Shown here piece after piece: positions 26,916 to 35,260 of a stretch of 40,866 nucleotides of DNA. The DNA lies in the NCBI GenBank assembly GCA_020848735.1, contig JADLHO010000055.1, positions 1 to 40,866 on the forward strand. The letters are read 5' to 3'. Below the pieces are notes generated by a model, which saw nothing but the letters and a program-made list of their open reading frames with translations, had not been told where the DNA came from and searched no databases. This DNA comes from Planctomycetota bacterium. GTDB taxonomy: Bacteria; Planctomycetota; UBA1135; UBA2386. The first letter of the stretch is position 1, and each line of letters begins with the position of its first letter. Position numbers and translations under genes: made by a program.

Positions 26916-28082
26916 ATGTCGACCATGCCGAGCCCGCACCTCGCGATCACCAGCCCTTCCCACCGCATCGCCGCGATCGATCGCCTCCGCGGCATCGTGA
27001 TGGTGATCATGGCGAGCGATCACGCGTCGCATGCCTACTACGCGGATGCCGTGATGCGGGACACGGCGTTCCTGCCGAGCTGGAGCGACCCGCTCCCGAC
27101 GCTGCCGTTCCTCTTCCGTTGGCTCTCGCACCTCTGCGCGCCGGTCTTCGTGTTCCTCGCCGGTGCCTCGATCGCGCTCGGCGCCGCGCGCTGCGGCGAT
27201 CGCGACTCGCAGCGACGCTTCGATCGCGATCTCCTCCTGCGCGGCCTCCTGCTCATCGCGCTCGAGCTGAGCTTCATCTCGGCCGTCTGGGGTGCGGCCT
27301 TCGAGACGCGCTTCGTCTGCCAGGTCCTCTGGGCGATCGGCTCGTCGATGATCGCGATGATCGCGCTGAGGCGCCTGCCGATCGCCGCCGCGCTCGCCCT
27401 CGGCGCCCTGCTCGCCGCCGGCATCGAAGCCCCGCTCCTCTCCGCCGCGAGCGAGAACAACGACGGCTCCCCCGGCCTGCCGATCGCGCTGTTCGTCAGC
27501 GGCGGCTTCGGCCAGACGGTCGCGGTCGTCTATCCCACCCTGCCCTGGCTCGCCGTCATGCTGTTCGGCCACGCGTTCGGGTCGCATCTCGCCCGCGGCG
27601 GCTCCGGCCTGCGCGCCGCCGCCCTCGGCGCGCTGCTCGGACTCGGCACCTGGTTCGGCGTCGAGCTCGGCGACGGCTACGGCAACCTCGGCATGGTCGG
27701 CACGCACGACTCCTGGTTGCGCTGGCTCCAGGTCAGCAAGTACCCGCCGAGCCTCGGCTTCGTCGGCCTCGAACTCGGCCTCGGCTGCGCCCTTCTCATG
27801 GGGCTCTTCGCGATCGAGCGCCGCCCGGGTGTGCGCCCGAGCGAGAACGGTCCCCTGCTCGTGCTCGGCCAGACCGCGCTGTTCTTCTACGTCCTGCACA
27901 TCGCGATCCTCGAAGGTTCGGGAGCGCTGCTGCGCGCCCTGCTCGGTGGGGACGCGGTCGCGGGAGGTCTGCCGCGCACCCTCCTCGCGACCTTCGCGAC
28001 GGTGGCGCTCCTCTGGCCGGCCGGCGTGTGGTTCCGTGCGGTCCGCCGTCGACGCGCCGGGTCCTGGCTGCGCCTGATCTGA
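26916..28082 (+). CDS. DUF1624 (heparan-alpha-glucosaminide acetyltransferase-like) membrane protein
   Basis: The 388-residue protein has about 10 hydrophobic helices and starts with the family motif RIAAIDRLRGIVMVIMASDH, followed by LSHLCAPVFVFLAGASI. These match DUF1624 and acyltransferase-3-like proteins, in which a histidine near the membrane (SDHASH) is thought to receive an acetyl group. In the human relative it acetylates glucosamine of heparan sulfate across the membrane. Here the acceptor is unknown, and an envelope or exopolysaccharide sugar is only a guess. This gene has one of the few plausible Shine-Dalgarno sites, GGAG (26908-26911) four bases before the ATG. It lies 21 bases after the BNR gene and is probably co-transcribed. 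Confidence 0.85.
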   Translation: MSTMPSPHLAITSPSHRIAAIDRLRGIVMVIMASDHASHAYYADAVMRDTAFLPSWSDPLPTLPFLFRWLSHLCAPVFVFLAGASIALGAARCGDRDSQRRFDRDLLLRGLLLIALELSFISAVWGAAFETRFVCQVLWAIGSSMIAMIALRRLPIAAALALGALLAAGIEAPLLSAASENNDGSPGLPIALFVSGGFGQTVAVVYPTLPWLAVMLFGHAFGSHLARGGSGLRAAALGALLGLGTWFGVELGDGYGNLGMVGTHDSWLRWLQVSKYPPSLGFVGLELGLGCALLMGLFAIERRPGVRPSENGPLLVLGQTALFFYVLHIAILEGSGALLRALLGGDAVAGGLPRTLLATFATVALLWPAGVWFRAVRRRRAGSWLRLI

Positions 28083-28178
28083 GTCGGGGCTGGTCGGCGC
28101 GACCGGAACCCGGAATCCTCCGGCGACCCGCGGGGCCCGCGACAAGCAGGACCCGCAATCCTCGTCCCGCAGGAATCC

Positions 28179-30152
28179 ATGCGACTTCTCCCATCAGCTC
28201 TCGCGGTCGCGGTCTGTGCGCCGCTCGCTTTCGCGCAGACCACGTTCACATCGACGAACTTCCCCAGCCTCGCGGCGCCCAACGGCATCGCCGCGGGCGA
28301 CCTCGATGGCGATGGCGACATCGACGTGGCGACGGCGCACCCGTCGATCGACACGGTCGCCGCGAACCTCAACCTCGGCGGCGGCGGCGCGTGGGCCAAC
28401 GGCGCGCTCTTCGGCTACCCCGCCGGCTCCGCACCCGTCGAGCTCGTCGTCGACCAGCTCGACGCCACGAGCTTCCGGCCCGATGTGGCCGTGGTGCTCC
28501 AGGGCGTGAACCGCGTCGCGATCCACCGCGCGAACGGCGCGTGGCCGGGCTACTTCGCGCCGCAGTACGTCGGCGTCGGCGTGATGCCGATCGAGGCCGT
28601 GGCCTTCGACGTGGACATGGACGGCGACAAGGATCTCGCCGTGATCTGCCAGAACCCCTCGACCGTCTACGTGCTGCGGAACACGGGCGGCCTGTTCGCG
28701 GTCGCCGCGGTCATCCCGCTGACCGTGTCGCCGCACGCGATCGGCACGGCGAACTTCAACCTGTACGGCGGCCCTGACCTGGTGGTCACGGGCAGCGCCG
28801 GCGGTGCCTTCGCCGAGGTCCTGATCAACACGACGGTCGGCCCGGTCACCTTCGCACCGAACCAGCTCTTCCCCGTCGACTTCCGGCCCTTCGGCGTCTG
28901 CACGGGCGACTTCAACGGCGATGGCTACATGGACATCGCCACCGACAACGCGGCGTTCAGCACGGTCAGCGTGCTGCTCAACGACCCCACCGCGCTCGCC
29001 GGCACGACGGTCGGCTTCAACCGCGTCGACTACCCGCTCGCGCCCGGCGTGATCGCCGGTCCGCAGACCGAGATCCACTGCGGTGACTACGACTGCGACG
29101 ACGACATCGACTTCGCGGTCACCTGCAACTCGGTGAACCGCGTCGCGCTGCTGTGGAACTCGGGCGCCGGCGTCTACTCGCCGCCGACCTTCGCGGCCGC
29201 CCCGCTGGGCTGCGGCGACATCTGCGGCGCCGACTTCACCGGCGAAGGCTGGCTCGATCTCGCGACCGGCAACGTCGTCAGCAATGACGTGACCATCCTG
29301 AAGAACGACTTCGTCGGCACCCTCTGCCGTCACGAGTTCATCGGCGGCATCGGCGACGGCTTCGGCCCCGCGCTGCCCTTCGGCCCCGAGGACGCGTGCC
29401 CGAATCCCGCGGTCGTCGCGTGGAGCGGGATGCCCTCGCGCAACTTCGACGGTGCGCCGGCCTGCGGCTCGGCCGTGGCCCACTCCTTCGTCAACCTGCC
29501 GGGGAACATCAAGTCCGCGCGGCTCTCGATGCGGATGCGCGCCGACTGCGTCTCGTCGCCCAACGATCGCTTCTACCTCGGGTACGACGCGGTCAACAAC
29601 ACGATGGTCTTCGGTCAGCCGATGACCACGATGACCGGCTCCGCCTGGACGATCGGCACCTTCGGCGGTGTCGGTCTCGACCTCGCGGCGTTGCCCGGCG
29701 GCACCAATCTCCTCCAGAAGATGGCGCTCGACGGCCGGCTCGACATCCTGATCGGCGACGACACCACCGTCGACGCGATGTTCCTCACGATCGAGACCTG
29801 CGCGAACTCGAACACGGGCATGAACCTCTCGGTCTCGCCGCTCGTGTGGGGCACGACGATCAACTGGACCGTCAATGGCGCACCGAACGCGCCGCCCGGC
29901 GGGACGCTGTTCCTGATCGGCCCGGCCGTGGGCCCCGGCCCCTCGGTCCCCGGCGGCGACCTCTGCCTGCTCGCGCCGAGCATCCTCGGCTTCGCGCCGA
30001 CCTCGCTCGCCGGCACGGCGGCGATCTCGATCACGCTGCCCTGGATGCCCTTCCCGCCCTGCATCACGCTGAGCAACCAGGCCGTCGCGTGGGATGGCAC
30101 CGGGACCATCTACAAGCACAGCAACACCTGGACGAGCCAGTTCTTCGACTGA
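28179..30152 (+). CDS. Secreted FG-GAP/VCBS repeat protein with shared C-terminal tail
   Basis: The 657-residue protein has a signal peptide (1-20, ending LAFAQ) and at least five FG-GAP/VCBS-type calcium-binding repeats: DLDGDGDIDVATA, DVDMDGDKDLAVI, DFNGDGYMDIATD, DYDCDDDIDFAVT and DFTGEGWLDLATG. They probably form a seven-bladed propeller over about 25-380. A cysteine-containing domain follows (about 385-540). The final 110 residues resemble the tails of the sugar dehydrogenase and the subtilase in this window. No enzyme motif is visible; adhesion or surface display is likely. It starts at an ATG 96 bases after the DUF1624 gene, in a stretch where GGAATCC/GCAATCC recurs three times. Confidence 0.88.
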   Translation: MRLLPSALAVAVCAPLAFAQTTFTSTNFPSLAAPNGIAAGDLDGDGDIDVATAHPSIDTVAANLNLGGGGAWANGALFGYPAGSAPVELVVDQLDATSFRPDVAVVLQGVNRVAIHRANGAWPGYFAPQYVGVGVMPIEAVAFDVDMDGDKDLAVICQNPSTVYVLRNTGGLFAVAAVIPLTVSPHAIGTANFNLYGGPDLVVTGSAGGAFAEVLINTTVGPVTFAPNQLFPVDFRPFGVCTGDFNGDGYMDIATDNAAFSTVSVLLNDPTALAGTTVGFNRVDYPLAPGVIAGPQTEIHCGDYDCDDDIDFAVTCNSVNRVALLWNSGAGVYSPPTFAAAPLGCGDICGADFTGEGWLDLATGNVVSNDVTILKNDFVGTLCRHEFIGGIGDGFGPALPFGPEDACPNPAVVAWSGMPSRNFDGAPACGSAVAHSFVNLPGNIKSARLSMRMRADCVSSPNDRFYLGYDAVNNTMVFGQPMTTMTGSAWTIGTFGGVGLDLAALPGGTNLLQKMALDGRLDILIGDDTTVDAMFLTIETCANSNTGMNLSVSPLVWGTTINWTVNGAPNAPPGGTLFLIGPAVGPGPSVPGGDLCLLAPSILGFAPTSLAGTAAISITLPWMPFPPCITLSNQAVAWDGTGTIYKHSNTWTSQFFD

Positions 30153-30170
30153 GCCGGACACACCGCCGAG

Positions 30171-30226
30171 GATCGACGACCCGCGAGGTCCACGCGCCGC
30201 GTGCGCAGGTCCGGGGGTCGTCGATC
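30171..30226. terminator. Nested hairpin between convergent genes, possible bidirectional terminator
   Basis: Outer arms of 12 perfect base pairs (30171-30182 and 30215-30226) enclose an inner perfect 6-base-pair inverted repeat (30191-30196 and 30198-30203, one base between). The right arm overlaps the stop codon of the EamA gene and the left arm lies 18 bases after the FG-GAP stop. No uridine tract is present. Confidence 0.5.
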
Positions 30227-31127
30227 AGCGGTCGAAGGCGGTGACGACGATGCCGACGACGATCGTCGCGCCGCCCACGAGCTGCATCGCCCCCATCGCA
30301 TCGCCGAGCATCGACCAGCCGGCGAGCGCCGCGAAGAGCGGCTGCGTCGCGAAGAGCAGGGCGACGTGCATCGGCGCGATCTTCGGCTGCACGACGCTCT
30401 GCACGGCGATCCCGAGCGCGGTCGCGAAGAACGCGAGGTAGGCGACCTGCAGGAGCAGGGCGCTCGTCCACTGCGGGTCGCCGGCCGTGCCCACGCGACC
30501 ATCGATCGCCAGCGCCACCGTCGCCGTGATCGCCACGACGAGCAGCTGCACGCTGCAGAACGCCGTCGGCGCGAGCTGCCTGCCGAAGCGCGACAGGAGC
30601 AGGATGTGCGCCGCGTAGCTCGTCGAGGATCCGATCTGGAGCAGAACGCCGCGGAGCGAATCGCGCGGCCCGTCGCCCGCATCGGACGGCCAGGCGAGGA
30701 GGATCATCCCGCAGAGGCCGAGCACGAGTCCGAACATGCCGAGCCTGCCGAGCTTCGCGTGGAAGACGAGCCATCCGCCGAGCGCGACGAGCAGGGGGAT
30801 GAGTCCCGCGAGGAAGCCGCCCATCGATGCGGAGGTCTCGCCCATGCCGACGGTCTGCAGCAGGTAGCCGACGGCGAGCGCGCTGCCGGTCCAGAGACCC
30901 GGCACCACCGCGGCACGCAGTTCCGCCGCGGACCCGCGGCGCAGGGTGAACGGCAGGAGACAGAGCAGCGCGAGCCAGAAGCGCAGCACGATCACCGCGA
31001 ACGGCGCGAGGGAGTCGAGCGCCGCCTTCGAGGCGACATAGCTGCCGCCCCAGATCGCGATCATCAGGAGCAGGAGCGCGTGCGGGACCAACGACGGGGC
31101 GCCCTTGGACATCGGGGCGAGGACCAT
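30225..31127 (-). CDS. EamA (DMT) family transporter
   Basis: The 300-residue protein has about ten transmembrane helices in two EamA halves. The first has IWGGSYVASKAAL, FAVIVLRFWLALLCLLPF and LLQTVGMGETSASMGGFLAGLIPLLVAL; the second has GVLLQIGSSTSYAAHILLL and KIAPMHVALLFATQPLFAALAGW. This is the drug/metabolite transporter superfamily, which exports or imports small metabolites such as amino acids; the substrate cannot be told. A second ATG at 31112 (MSKGAP) is equally possible and would sit about ten bases after a TATGGT element, in keeping with the short-leader pattern elsewhere. It is divergent from the AlkD-like gene and shows no obvious partners. Confidence 0.88.
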   Translation of the reverse strand: MVLAPMSKGAPSLVPHALLLLMIAIWGGSYVASKAALDSLAPFAVIVLRFWLALLCLLPFTLRRGSAAELRAAVVPGLWTGSALAVGYLLQTVGMGETSASMGGFLAGLIPLLVALGGWLVFHAKLGRLGMFGLVLGLCGMILLAWPSDAGDGPRDSLRGVLLQIGSSTSYAAHILLLSRFGRQLAPTAFCSVQLLVVAITATVALAIDGRVGTAGDPQWTSALLLQVAYLAFFATALGIAVQSVVQPKIAPMHVALLFATQPLFAALAGWSMLGDAMGAMQLVGGATIVVGIVVTAFDR

Positions 31128-31220
31128 AGTCGGAACGACGCCGTCGCCCCGCAGCGAAAGGGGCGGCCCCGGCCTCGCTTGCGCGTCGGCCGCGGGCCTT
31201 CCAAGATCCGGCGGTCGCGC

Positions 31221-31904
31221 ATGAACTCGAACGACCTGCTCTCGGCCCTGGAGGCGCGCGGCACCGCCCAGAACCGCCAGGTCTTCGCGCGGCACGGGGT
31301 GCGGCCGCCGCTCTTCGGCGTGAGCCCGGCACAGCTCTCGGCGCTCGCGAAGCCGATCGGGATCGACGACCTGCTCGCGTGCGAGCTCTGGGCGAGCGGC
31401 ATCCACGACGCGAGGATGCTCGCGACGCGGATCGCCGATCCGGCGCGGACGCGGCGTCCGCGCGTCGAGGCCTGGATCAAGGACCTCGACAACCATCTCC
31501 TGTCGGCCGCACTCGCGCGTCTCGTCAGCCACTCACCCGACGCCGCCGCGATCCGCGGCAACTTCGCCCCGTCCCCGGACGAGTTCGCGTCGACCCTTGC
31601 CTGGGATCTCGTCGCCGCCGCGGCCGGGTCCAGCGCGGGGATCGACGATGCCGAACTCGAACGGCATCTCGCGGCGATCGCCGCCCGGATCCACGAGCGC
31701 CCGAACCGCACGCGACACGCGATGAACGGAGCCCTCATCGCGATCGGACTCCGGAGCGCGGATTGGCGGAGGCGCGCGCTCGCCGTCGCGAAGGCGATCG
31801 GCGAGGTCGTGGTCGATCACGGCGAGACGAACTGCACCACGCCGTGCGCGGTCGAGGCGCTCCGCCGCGCCGCGAGGCACCGTTCCTCACGGTCGCCGGC
31901 ATGA
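31221..31904 (+). CDS. DNA alkylation repair protein, AlkD-like helical repeat family
   Basis: The 227-residue cytoplasmic protein is all alpha-helical and matches the DNA alkylation repair family (PF08713): FARHGVRPPLFGVSPAQLSA, DDLLACELWASGIHDARMLAT, VEAWIKDLDNH and, near the end, DHGETNCTTPCAVEAL. AlkD glycosylases remove alkylated purines, using HEAT-like repeats to grip the backbone. The NCTTP segment fits the subgroup with a conserved G-x-x-x-C-x-T-P end, whose members are often of unproven activity. I cannot confirm the catalytic aspartate and tryptophan residues. The stop overlaps the start of the SGNH hydrolase gene (ATGA), although the two products have no evident shared role. Confidence 0.82.
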   Translation: MNSNDLLSALEARGTAQNRQVFARHGVRPPLFGVSPAQLSALAKPIGIDDLLACELWASGIHDARMLATRIADPARTRRPRVEAWIKDLDNHLLSAALARLVSHSPDAAAIRGNFAPSPDEFASTLAWDLVAAAAGSSAGIDDAELERHLAAIAARIHERPNRTRHAMNGALIAIGLRSADWRRRALAVAKAIGEVVVDHGETNCTTPCAVEALRRAARHRSSRSPA

Positions 31905-33244
31905 GCGCCGGCGTCGCGCGCCAGGCCCTGCGTCGGGTTCGACAGGTCGCACTGCTCGCCCTGCTCTCGCTGCTGCTGCTCGAGATCGTGCTGCAGGTCG
32001 CCTCGCTCGTGGTGCCGTCGCGTGGCGGTGCCGAACGCGCTCCCGAGGACGGCCGCAAGACCGTCCTCTGCGTCGGCGACTCGTTCACCTACGGCCTCGG
32101 CGCGAGCTCGCACGAGGCCGGCGCGTATCCCGCGCAGTTGCAGCGGCAGCTCGACGACGCGGCCCCGTCGACCTGGCGCGTCGTGAACGCGGGCTTCCCC
32201 GGGCGCAACTCGCGCGGTGTGCTCGAGCGCATCGATGCGCAGCTCGCGCGCGTGCGCCCCGCCTTCGTCTGCATCCTCGTCGGACTCAACGATCGCTGGA
32301 GCCACCCCGAGCGCCTCGACCTGAGCGCCACGCCGTCGGCGAGCGTGTCGGACGATCGCGCGTGGCGCTTCGAGCTCCGCACCTTGCGCCTCTGGAAGCT
32401 CGTGCTGAACCAGTTCCGCGGCGAGACGGCCGCAGCACCCGCGTGGGACTCGGACCCCCTGCATTCGGACCCCCTGCCGGCGCTCGTCGCGACGCTCCGC
32501 GCCGGCGATCCCGCGCTCGCGGCCGACATGGCTCCTGGTTCCACGGCGCCTCCGGCGATGCCGAGCGACGACGAGAAGGCGAGGATCGCCGCGCTGTCCC
32601 TGCAGCCGGATGCCGCCGCCGAGAACCTGCCGCGTCTGCGCGCGGCGGCACGGGCCTGCGCGGCGCAGGACGCGAAGCTCGCCCTGCGCGCGAGCGTGAT
32701 CGCCCTCGCCTGGACGGCGAACGTCTCGCGGCATGTCGAGGAGCTGCAGGGCATGGCCACGCTCGATCCGAACGACCTGCACGCGCTCCTCGAGTCGATG
32801 CAGGCACCGCGCGCGCTGCGCGATCACGCGAGCGCGGCGTTCGCGGCGCGCTTCGGCTGGCGACAGGCCGACGGCATCTGGTTGCACCCGGCGAGCGGGG
32901 AACAACGCGCCCTGGTCGCGATCCGATGGGAGGACCTCGGCCCCGAGGCCCTGCGCGCGTTCGAGGTGCATCGCGATCACGTGCTGCAGATCGTCACGCG
33001 CTGCCGCGCCGCGGGTGCGACGCCGCTGCTCCTCGGCTATCCGAACCGCACGTCTTTTCCCGACGAGTACCTGATCGACGTCGCGCGGCGGGCCGGCGCC
33101 GAGTTCCTCTCCACGGTGACCGCGATCGAGGCCCGCCTCGCGCGGACTCCGGGCGAGCCGCTCTTCGTCGGCGACGGCCACTGCAACGACGCGGGTTACG
33201 GGCTCATGGCCGAGCGCGTCGCCGCCCGCCTGCTCGCCCATTGA
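31901..33244 (+). CDS. Membrane-anchored SGNH/GDSL hydrolase with a large helical insertion
   Basis: The 447-residue protein has an N-terminal membrane helix or uncleaved signal (about 14-38) and an SGNH hydrolase fold: block I VLCVGDSFTYGLG (S61), AGFPGRNSRGV as block II, ILVGLNDRW as block III (N130), and a C-terminal VGDGHCNDAGYG with the likely D425/H427 pair. Such enzymes are esterases, lipases or polysaccharide acetyl-hydrolases, as in the AlgX/AlgJ type. Between blocks III and V there are about 200 extra residues with an alanine-rich helical stretch (about 205-290), far larger than the usual loops. This insertion begins with a short repeat (DSDPLHSDPL) encoded by a 12-base direct repeat at 32450 and 32465. 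Envelope polymer de-esterification is a guess. Confidence 0.83.
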   Translation: MSAGVARQALRRVRQVALLALLSLLLLEIVLQVASLVVPSRGGAERAPEDGRKTVLCVGDSFTYGLGASSHEAGAYPAQLQRQLDDAAPSTWRVVNAGFPGRNSRGVLERIDAQLARVRPAFVCILVGLNDRWSHPERLDLSATPSASVSDDRAWRFELRTLRLWKLVLNQFRGETAAAPAWDSDPLHSDPLPALVATLRAGDPALAADMAPGSTAPPAMPSDDEKARIAALSLQPDAAAENLPRLRAAARACAAQDAKLALRASVIALAWTANVSRHVEELQGMATLDPNDLHALLESMQAPRALRDHASAAFAARFGWRQADGIWLHPASGEQRALVAIRWEDLGPEALRAFEVHRDHVLQIVTRCRAAGATPLLLGYPNRTSFPDEYLIDVARRAGAEFLSTVTAIEARLARTPGEPLFVGDGHCNDAGYGLMAERVAARLLAH

Positions 33245-33435
33245 GCCGCGGCGCCTGCGGCCGCACCGGCCATGCGAGGGGGATTTGGCCGTCGGGCGCC
33301 GGCGGGCGAACGAGCGGCAGCCTTCGGCCCTGGACGCCCCCGTCGGCGGCCGCTTCCATCTCCCGCCCGCGATCCGCGAGGGTCGGCCGCGGCCCGATTC
33401 CCCAACCCTCCCATCGACTCCACGAGAGATCCGTC

Positions 33436-33858
33436 ATGCGCATTGCAGCCATCGTCACTCTGTTCACGGCCCTCGCCTGCTTCTCCGCCTGCACCAGCGA
33501 GGCCGGCGCGTCGATCACCCCCACCAACGTCGCGGGCGAGATCACGAAGCTCCTGACCGGCATCACCGACGGCAAGACCGCCGAGGCCGCGAAGGGCCAG
33601 CTCGAGACCCTCACCGGCTCGCTCGGCAAGGCGCTCGAAGGCCTGAAGTCGGCCGGCGAAGCGGCCAAGGGCAGCGGCGAGGGTCTCGCCGGCGCCGCCG
33701 GCGACCTCGCGAAGAAGGCGCTCGACAGCTTCACGCCCGAGCTGAAGACCGCGTTCAACGGCATCACCGAGCAGATCACGCGCCTGCTCGGCATCGCGGA
33801 CGTGAAGACCGCGATCGGCCCGATGCTCGAGAAGCTCAAGGCGCTCCTGCCCGTCTGA
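33436..33858 (+). CDS. Small alanine/lysine-rich lipoprotein of unknown function
   Basis: The 140-residue product has a lipoprotein signal (MRIAAIVTLFTALACFSAC, lipidated C19). The mature part is made of amphipathic helices rich in alanine, glycine, lysine and leucine: GEITKLLTGITDGKTAEAAK, LKSAGEAAKGSGEGLAGAAG, LAKKALDSFTPELKTAFNGI, LGIADVKTAIGPMLEKLKAL. I do not recognise a family. The heptad-like leucine/alanine spacing suggests a helical bundle or coiled coil at the membrane. The ATG at 33436 starts the signal peptide; a purine-rich GAGAGA run lies 8 bases upstream. It is followed by the strongest terminator in the window, which suggests a separate, well expressed transcript. The 191 bases before it hold no gene. 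Confidence 0.8.
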   Translation: MRIAAIVTLFTALACFSACTSEAGASITPTNVAGEITKLLTGITDGKTAEAAKGQLETLTGSLGKALEGLKSAGEAAKGSGEGLAGAAGDLAKKALDSFTPELKTAFNGITEQITRLLGIADVKTAIGPMLEKLKALLPV

Positions 33859-33890
33859 CGATCAGGGTCGCGGAAGCGACTCCGGTCGTG

Positions 33891-33942
33891 AACGACGCAG
33901 CCCGCGATGCCGAGCGATCGGCGCCGCGGGCTGCGTCGTTTT
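33891..33942 (+). terminator. Strong rho-independent terminator after the small lipoprotein gene
   Basis: A perfect 16-base-pair stem (33891-33906 and 33925-33940) encloses an inner 5-base-pair stem (33909-33913 with 33918-33922, loop GCGA). It is followed directly by uridines (four T at 33939-33942). It lies 33 bases after the stop codon and before the convergent Gfo/Idh gene. Confidence 0.9.
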
Positions 33943-33961
33943 CCGGCAGCGCTCGGGACCG

Positions 33962-35260
33962 TCAGACGAACTTCGTCTTGCCCGGCACGGCGATGATCGG
34001 CTCCGGCGCGTCGCCGAACGCGTAGCTCTTCGGCGAGAGATCCTCCTCGCTCGCGAGCACCTGGTCGGCGGTGAGCGTCTTGCCCGTGTAGGCCGCGAGA
34101 CGCCCCATGAGCGCCATCAGCGTCGCCTTGCACATGTAGTCGCCGTTGTTGATCGGCTTGCCCTCCCGGATCGAGCGGAAGAGCTCGTCGTGCTCGAACT
34201 GGTACATGTCGCCCGGATCGCCGCGGTGGCGCCAGGGCATCTCGCCGGTGATCGCGTGCGTCTGGATCGCCGCGACGCCCTTCGTGCCGAAGACGAAGTC
34301 GGACACATCGCCGTCCGTCTCGTGCCACTGCCGGCACGAATGGAACAGCTTCACGCCGCTCTGCCACTCGAAGACCGTGTTGAAGTGGTCGTACACGTTC
34401 CCGAACTCGGGCTCGACGCGCACGCTGCGACCGCCGCTCGCCGTGACCTTCACGGGCATCTCGTCCTTCATCGCCCACAGGATCTTGTCGAGGCTGTGGA
34501 TGCTCTGCTCGGCGATGTGATCGCCGGAGAGCCAGGTGAAGTAGAGCCAGTTGCGGCACTGGTACTCCATCTCGGTCCACTGCGGCTGCCGGCCGCGATG
34601 CCACAGCGCACCGGTGTTGTAGGTGCACTGCAGCGCGACGATGTCGCCGACCGCGCCGTCGTGGATCTGCTGGATCACCGACCGCTTCGCCTTCTGGTAG
34701 CGGTAGCAGAGTCCGGACACGAGGCTGAGCTTCTTCTCCTCGGCGAGCTTGCAGGTCGCCCAGATCGCGCGCAGCCCGGGGCCGTCGACCGCGACCGGCT
34801 TCTCGCAGAACACGTGCTTGCCCGCGTCGATCGCGGCGCGCAGGTGCTGCGGCCGGAAGTGCGGCGCTTCGGCCATCAGCACGACGTCGCAGTTCTCGAT
34901 GACGCCCTGGTAGTTGTCCCAGCCGACGAAGCGGTGGTCCGCGTCGACCTTGACGCGATCCTTGTGCTCGGAGTGCTGGAGCGAGGAGAGGCTCGACTCG
35001 AGGCGATCCGCGAAGAGATCGCCCATCGCGACGAGTTCGACGCCCTTGTCCGCGGCGAGCGCATTGGACGCCGCGCCCGTGCCACGTCCGCCGCAACCGA
35101 TCAGACCGACGCGGATGACGTCGCTGCCGCCGACGTGCACCGGCATCGCGGCCGCGCGCGCCGTGAGTCCGGCGCCCGCGACGGCGGCGCCGGAGGCGGA
35201 GAGGAACCGACGGCGGCTGATGCGCCCGGCTTGCGGAGGGACTTCCTGCGGATTGGTCAT
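33962..35260 (-). CDS. Tat-exported Gfo/Idh/MocA family oxidoreductase
   Basis: The 432-residue protein starts with a twin-arginine signal (ISRRRFLSASGAAVAGAGL, RRR at 16-18). The NAD(P)-binding Rossmann fold follows (VIRVGLIGCGGRGTG, about 49-62), then the family's HVFCEKPVAV (149-158) and a substrate domain with YRYQKAKRSVI and WLSGDHIAEQSIHSLDKI. Export by Tat implies that it folds with its cofactor in the cytoplasm. Planctomycetes have many such secreted members, a few of which resemble NAD-tethering glycoside hydrolases of family 109. A role in sugar oxidation or redox glycoside cleavage is inference. The ATG at 35260 overlaps the ApbE stop (ATGA), so this gene is coupled to the flavin transferase. 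Confidence 0.9.
   Translation of the reverse strand: MTNPQEVPPQAGRISRRRFLSASGAAVAGAGLTARAAAMPVHVGGSDVIRVGLIGCGGRGTGAASNALAADKGVELVAMGDLFADRLESSLSSLQHSEHKDRVKVDADHRFVGWDNYQGVIENCDVVLMAEAPHFRPQHLRAAIDAGKHVFCEKPVAVDGPGLRAIWATCKLAEEKKLSLVSGLCYRYQKAKRSVIQQIHDGAVGDIVALQCTYNTGALWHRGRQPQWTEMEYQCRNWLYFTWLSGDHIAEQSIHSLDKILWAMKDEMPVKVTASGGRSVRVEPEFGNVYDHFNTVFEWQSGVKLFHSCRQWHETDGDVSDFVFGTKGVAAIQTHAITGEMPWRHRGDPGDMYQFEHDELFRSIREGKPINNGDYMCKATLMALMGRLAAYTGKTLTADQVLASEEDLSPKSYAFGDAPEPIIAVPGKTKFV

Noticed and set aside
23880-28145. Upstream part of the minus-strand frame that ends at 22365, making a 1926-codon frame
   Set aside because: Only the part from the GTG at 23879 reads as a glycosyltransferase. The rest is antisense to the BNR and DUF1624 genes, which carry clear motifs.
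24170-28777. Plus-strand open frame of 1535 codons overlapping the BNR, DUF1624 and FG-GAP genes in another frame
   Set aside because: Its product is arginine-rich with no domain, while the other frame gives clear BNR, DUF1624 and FG-GAP sequence.
30225-31532. Longer start for the EamA transporter, giving 435 residues
   Set aside because: The extra 135 residues are antisense to the AlkD-like gene and have no membrane helix. The first EamA helix begins just after 31127.
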